Of a DNA stretch of 64,000 bases, positions 60,414 through 64,000 are shown piece by piece (the stretch's first letter is position 1; the number at the start of each line of letters is the position of its first letter). Origin of the DNA: Phoebastria nigripes (taxonomy: Eukaryota; Chordata; Aves; Procellariiformes; Diomedeidae); assembly GCA_035582835.1 (NCBI GenBank), contig JAYKAV010003436.1:190644-254643 (forward strand). Direction: 5' to 3'. Under the pieces are notes generated by a model. It worked only from the letters and a program-made list of their open reading frames with translations, did no database searches and was not told the DNA's origin. Made by a program: the position numbers and the translations under genes.

Positions 60414-60540
60414 TCACAGAATCATTGACTAATTGAGGTTGGAAGGGGCCTCTGCACATCATCTAGTCAAGCCCCCAGTCAAAGCAAACTTCCACAGACA
60501 AGACAAACAACTGTTTTGTGTCAGGTCAAGCCTCAGAACA
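60414..60540 (-). mobile_element. CR1 LINE 3'-end fragment
   Basis: TCACAGAATCATTGACTAA, then GAGGTTGGAAGGGGCCTCTG, then ATCATCTAGTCAAGCCCCC. This is the reverse complement of the characteristic CR1 3' end, whose usual form on this strand is 'tcacagaatca...ggttggaagggacctctggagatcatctagtccaacccc'. The element therefore lies on the minus strand with its 3' tail at the left. It is a short, 5'-truncated and diverged copy, typical of CR1 in birds, and is the best single clue to the host. Confidence 0.85.
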
Positions 60541-62721
60541 CATTTTTATAAACCAAGCTGTAATAGGTGAAGATGGCAAACACAAAATACCTCATCATGT
60601 AGCATGCAACATCTGACCTGAGTTGTTTTTATTCATATTGATCCCACTTCTGTGAACCACTGCTTAAGAAAGTTTAGCCTGTGCTAGACTATTAGAACAG
60701 TAAGTTAACTGTTGAGTAATGTTTTTTGTTAGTTACAGTCAGTAATATTAATTATTTATGGTTATATTAATCAAATGCAGCAGTTCCGATCCGCCTGTGT
60801 AAAGACTGCGTATTATGTGCTGTGAACGTGATAGCAAATGCAAACTTAGGTTTACAGTGTAAATTGTTAAAAATAAATACTATACATCATTGACTAGAAT
60901 TTAGCAGACTGATAAGGAAAAGGTGGTCTGTGAGCTTTATAAAGACCTACAAACCCACTGTGGCTGACGTTTATCAAAATGCTTCCAAGAGTGAGGGCCA
61001 ACACGTTCAGTATGAACAGTCTCCTAACAGAGATAACAAAGAACAGCAATTTTTTTGTCTATGCGTTAGTCATATTGTAGGTTGGTATTTTGAAAATGTA
61101 GCTGAACAATTTGTTTTGCTAAAGACCTCCTTTACAGCACAGCTGTGCTGCGACACCTGTCCAGCAGTCTGTAAAGCAGATCCTACCTGGTTCCAGGGCC
61201 AAAGTAACCTGGAGAGTGAATGACGAAAACCAACTGCAGGAGCAAGAAANGTTAGAAAGTCTCCAGTAACTGATTCAAAAGTTATTTTAACTGTAGTAAG
61301 AGAAATGAGATATCAGAGGTTGATTTATACATATCTTGAACTGTTCTTCACTCTACTGAAACAAAAAGTGAAGCAGCCACCCAACTTGTCGGTTTGCAGG
61401 AGGAGGGACAGCACTGAGATGGTAGTGGCATTGCTTCCGAACCCCACACAGCACGCTGCAGCCCCAGGGGAACCAGAGAGGGCCTGTGCCTCACCGTGCC
61501 AGCCAGAGCCTCCTCGCTATCCAGTATTGACAAAAATAGTTAGTTGTGTCTCAAACCTAAAGAAATAACTTTACAACAGAAGGACATCCTTTATAATACG
61601 GCTAACTCGCCCTTAGCGGAGTCTGCCATAAAAAGGTGAAGCAAAGGAGACTGCTCCCTCAATACAGATGCCTGCACTCTTGAAAGGATAAAATAACTTA
61701 TTTTCTTCAACTTTATCTCACCTCTAACAGGTTTAACTCAGGTACTTTTTTCCCCTCCTATACGACTTACTTAAAAGCTGTAAATCTGACCAGGTTCCTG
61801 CGATACAGGCTACACTAATAAGTAGATGAGGTCAAATAGTAACCAGAGGGAAACACAGGCCCCAAACCACTGGCTAAAGCAAACCTGGCAAGTTATCATA
61901 CATGCCTAGATAGGATACTAGATTTCCATACTTGAAAGAAAAAAGAGAGAGAGAATTGCTTGTTTGGCAATAATTGCTAAAGTTTTTCTCCCTCCTTTGT
62001 GACCAGCTCCTCCATGCAACCTTGCCATGGGTTTTAAGATGCATGCCAAGTTTTGTTCTGGAAAAATTCACACTACCATAAACAACTGCTGATTAAACGT
62101 TACAAAAACATAACCAGCAGTATTCCTCACCTAACCCCGGGCTCTCAGCTTTTTAGTTCAGTAGTTTGCCTCCTATACAACATTTTGCTGCAATTTTAGA
62201 GGGTGAAGGTACCTTTGAAACCCTATGTGCTCGTTAAAGGAAATCTGAAGGTTTTAAATACTAGCTCCTGTTCCTCAGACCTCTCTGCAGAAAGAAGGGA
62301 AGGCACCCAGCTTTTCTCTGAACAGAAGGAGGCTTCTCTGCATGTCACTTCTCAAATTCAGCCATATTGCACAGATGCACCTGCTAAAAAGTCACAGGAA
62401 AAGAAAAACAGGTGAACTAAAAAGTAGTGACAAGAACAACATCAGAAATAACTCTGCAATTTCCTGGTGTAATTTCTAGCTCAAACATTAATTATATTTG
62501 TTTTCTAGATTTAGGTTTTTAGGAGCATACATTTTGTCTGCTGTCCCCAGTTAACTAATAGAAATTTTGTTGAGAAAATGTGAAATAAAATTGGAAGTGA
62601 AATGATCTACATTTCACCTGCAACACATTATCAGCCTGCAGCTGAAACTCCAACAAATTCAAGAAGTAACATTACAAAACTACCTGATTATTCCATGATA
62701 AACAACTCTTTCAGAACACGT

Positions 62722-62765
62722 TTGGGGGGTGGTGGTGGGTTGTTTTTTTTTGTTGTTGTTTGTGT
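62722..62765 (+). repeat. G/T-rich low-complexity tract
   Basis: GGGGGGTGGTGGTGGG followed by T-rich TTGTTGTTGTT units. It could form a G-quadruplex on the plus strand. No gene association is visible. Confidence 0.7.
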
Positions 62766-64000
62766 TCCCCCCCTCCTTTCCTTTAAATCCTACGTTGGAA
62801 ACTTAGCTGGCAATTCAAGGTAATAATGATTATATTCTGAACACCCTCAACCAATTCAGTACTACTTGGTGTCTTATAAAAAGCATTCTTGACCTGCTCA
62901 AAGAAAATATTTTCAAGTGAAAGACTAACGAGTCAGGGGCATGAATACAACCTTTCAAAACCATTTTTTCCAAAACTATTGAAAGTACACAAAAACATCA
63001 GCAAAAATGTTTTCACACAGAGTAGAAAGCATCACTTATCACAGGTTGAATTGGTCAAGTTGATAAATGCAGCATGATATTCAACACACAAGTCAAAATA
63101 CATGTTGAGAAGATACTAAACTTTAATCAAATTATAGACTTCTTTAAGTCTACCATCTTGTCTACACTAGATTTTTCAAATGTCTTGGGATTTGTTAGCT
63201 AATGCATTCAAACTTCATGCATTCAATTTACTCCTTAGGCTAGACAAGGCCTCAGAAGCAATCTTTTTAGATTAGCTTTGAAGCATACTGTCAGAATATC
63301 ATTCAGGAGCTTACATTGTCCTTGCTTTACGTTGTGACCTGTAATTTTGATTAGGCTTCAGTCTCCACTACCAAAAGTAATATTCATGATACAAGGTGAC
63401 TTAAAGTACACTTGGTAACACTAACTGTCAAACACAATGAAGTAAAATGTAGTGTATTTGCAGATACACTCCTAAATAATACGCAAATTGAGGCTAAGAA
63501 AACAAAATTGATAGAATATACTTCAAACACTGCATTTATTACAAAGGTGCATAGAGTTTATGCTACTTCTTTCGAATACTTACGTTTAAACTACAAACAA
63601 CATACAAAGCTAGGTTACAGTATGTCATAAAATCAACAATGATTATCTAGTAAATTCAGTACAACAGAATATTCTACTGTATTTAATTTCACAAAACATT
63701 TCTGAAACAAAGGCACTTACAGAATTAAAAAAAATTAACATATACTCTTTCAACATTTAAAATTTTAATTCCATTCCCCCTCCCCTACAGCACTGTGGAT
63801 AACTAGTTTGACATGAAGGCAATAGCTACTTGGACTGACACATCAGCAGTGCTTAAACTAAAAGTTTATGGATCAACATCTCCATCTTTTCTATAACCAT
63901 CCCATTCTCTTAACTATAGGAAAACAAGTTTCAACGGGTTGCATGGCAACAACTAAATAAAATTTGGTCCTATGCCTTATTGTTAATGATGATTAATACA

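Larger units (their letters stand above)
58703..64000. other. Intergenic or intronic DNA to the right edge; no gene recognised
   Basis: AT-rich sequence with no recognised coding exon on either strand. It contains one CR1 fragment and a G/T-rich tract. Open frames reach at most 97 codons and lack family features. It could be intron or flank of a gene outside the window. Confidence 0.55.

Noticed and set aside
61305..61568. 87-codon frame with Pro/Ala/Glu-rich centre near the right end
   Set aside because: No splice sites, family motif or promoter; the GC-richer patch is short and unexplained.
1..64000. CRISPR arrays, tRNA or rRNA genes, prokaryotic operons
   Set aside because: None seen; the sequence is vertebrate nuclear DNA with spliced genes and simple repeats.

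Overview
The window looks like bird nuclear DNA. It is AT-rich, with intron-bearing vertebrate genes under three sharp CpG islands. It has few interspersed repeats, and one of them (about 60.4 kb) carries the 3'-end signature of the avian/reptilian CR1 LINE. Coding content is sparse. Three vertebrate genes can be read exon by exon with consensus splice sites and intact frames, and everything else is intron, intergenic DNA or repeat.

Layout. (1) 291-15053, minus strand: the first two coding exons of IPPK (inositol-pentakisphosphate 2-kinase), separated by a 14.6 kb intron; the rest of the gene lies beyond the left edge. Its CpG-island promoter covers about 14.64-15.56 kb. (2) 15.56-34.74 kb: a gene desert with simple repeats, an unidentified GC-rich block (23.5-24.05 kb) and an old CR1/L3-like LINE relic (about 31.5-32.1 kb). 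(3) 34.75-36.34 kb, minus strand: a complete two-exon BTG/TOB-family antiproliferative gene, closest to BTG1/BTG2, with a 3' UTR, poly(A) signals and a CpG-island promoter. (4) 36.35-43.0 kb: intergenic, containing a 483-bp LTR of an endogenous retrovirus (40567-41049). (5) 43.0-56.9 kb, plus strand: a complete 13-exon ATRIP gene (ATR-interacting protein, 842 codons), preceded by a cluster of TGACATCA octamers and an array of four CCAAT boxes. (6) 56.9-64 kb: ATRIP 3' flank, an exon-like open block at about 57.94-58.18 kb, the CR1 fragment, and no further recognisable gene.

The genes are not an operon and share no pathway: IPPK makes InsP6, the BTG protein links deadenylation to growth arrest, and ATRIP recruits ATR to RPA-coated single-stranded DNA. 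The notable context is the gene order. IPPK and ATRIP lie on different human chromosomes (9q22 and 3p21, from memory) but about 28 kb apart here (start codon to start codon), with a BTG1/BTG2-like paralogue between them. Human 9q is largely orthologous to the avian Z, so a Z-chromosome origin is possible, but that is inference. No undescribed biological system was found. The most unusual items are the BTG paralogue, the linkage, the octamer cluster upstream of ATRIP, and the exon-like block after ATRIP.
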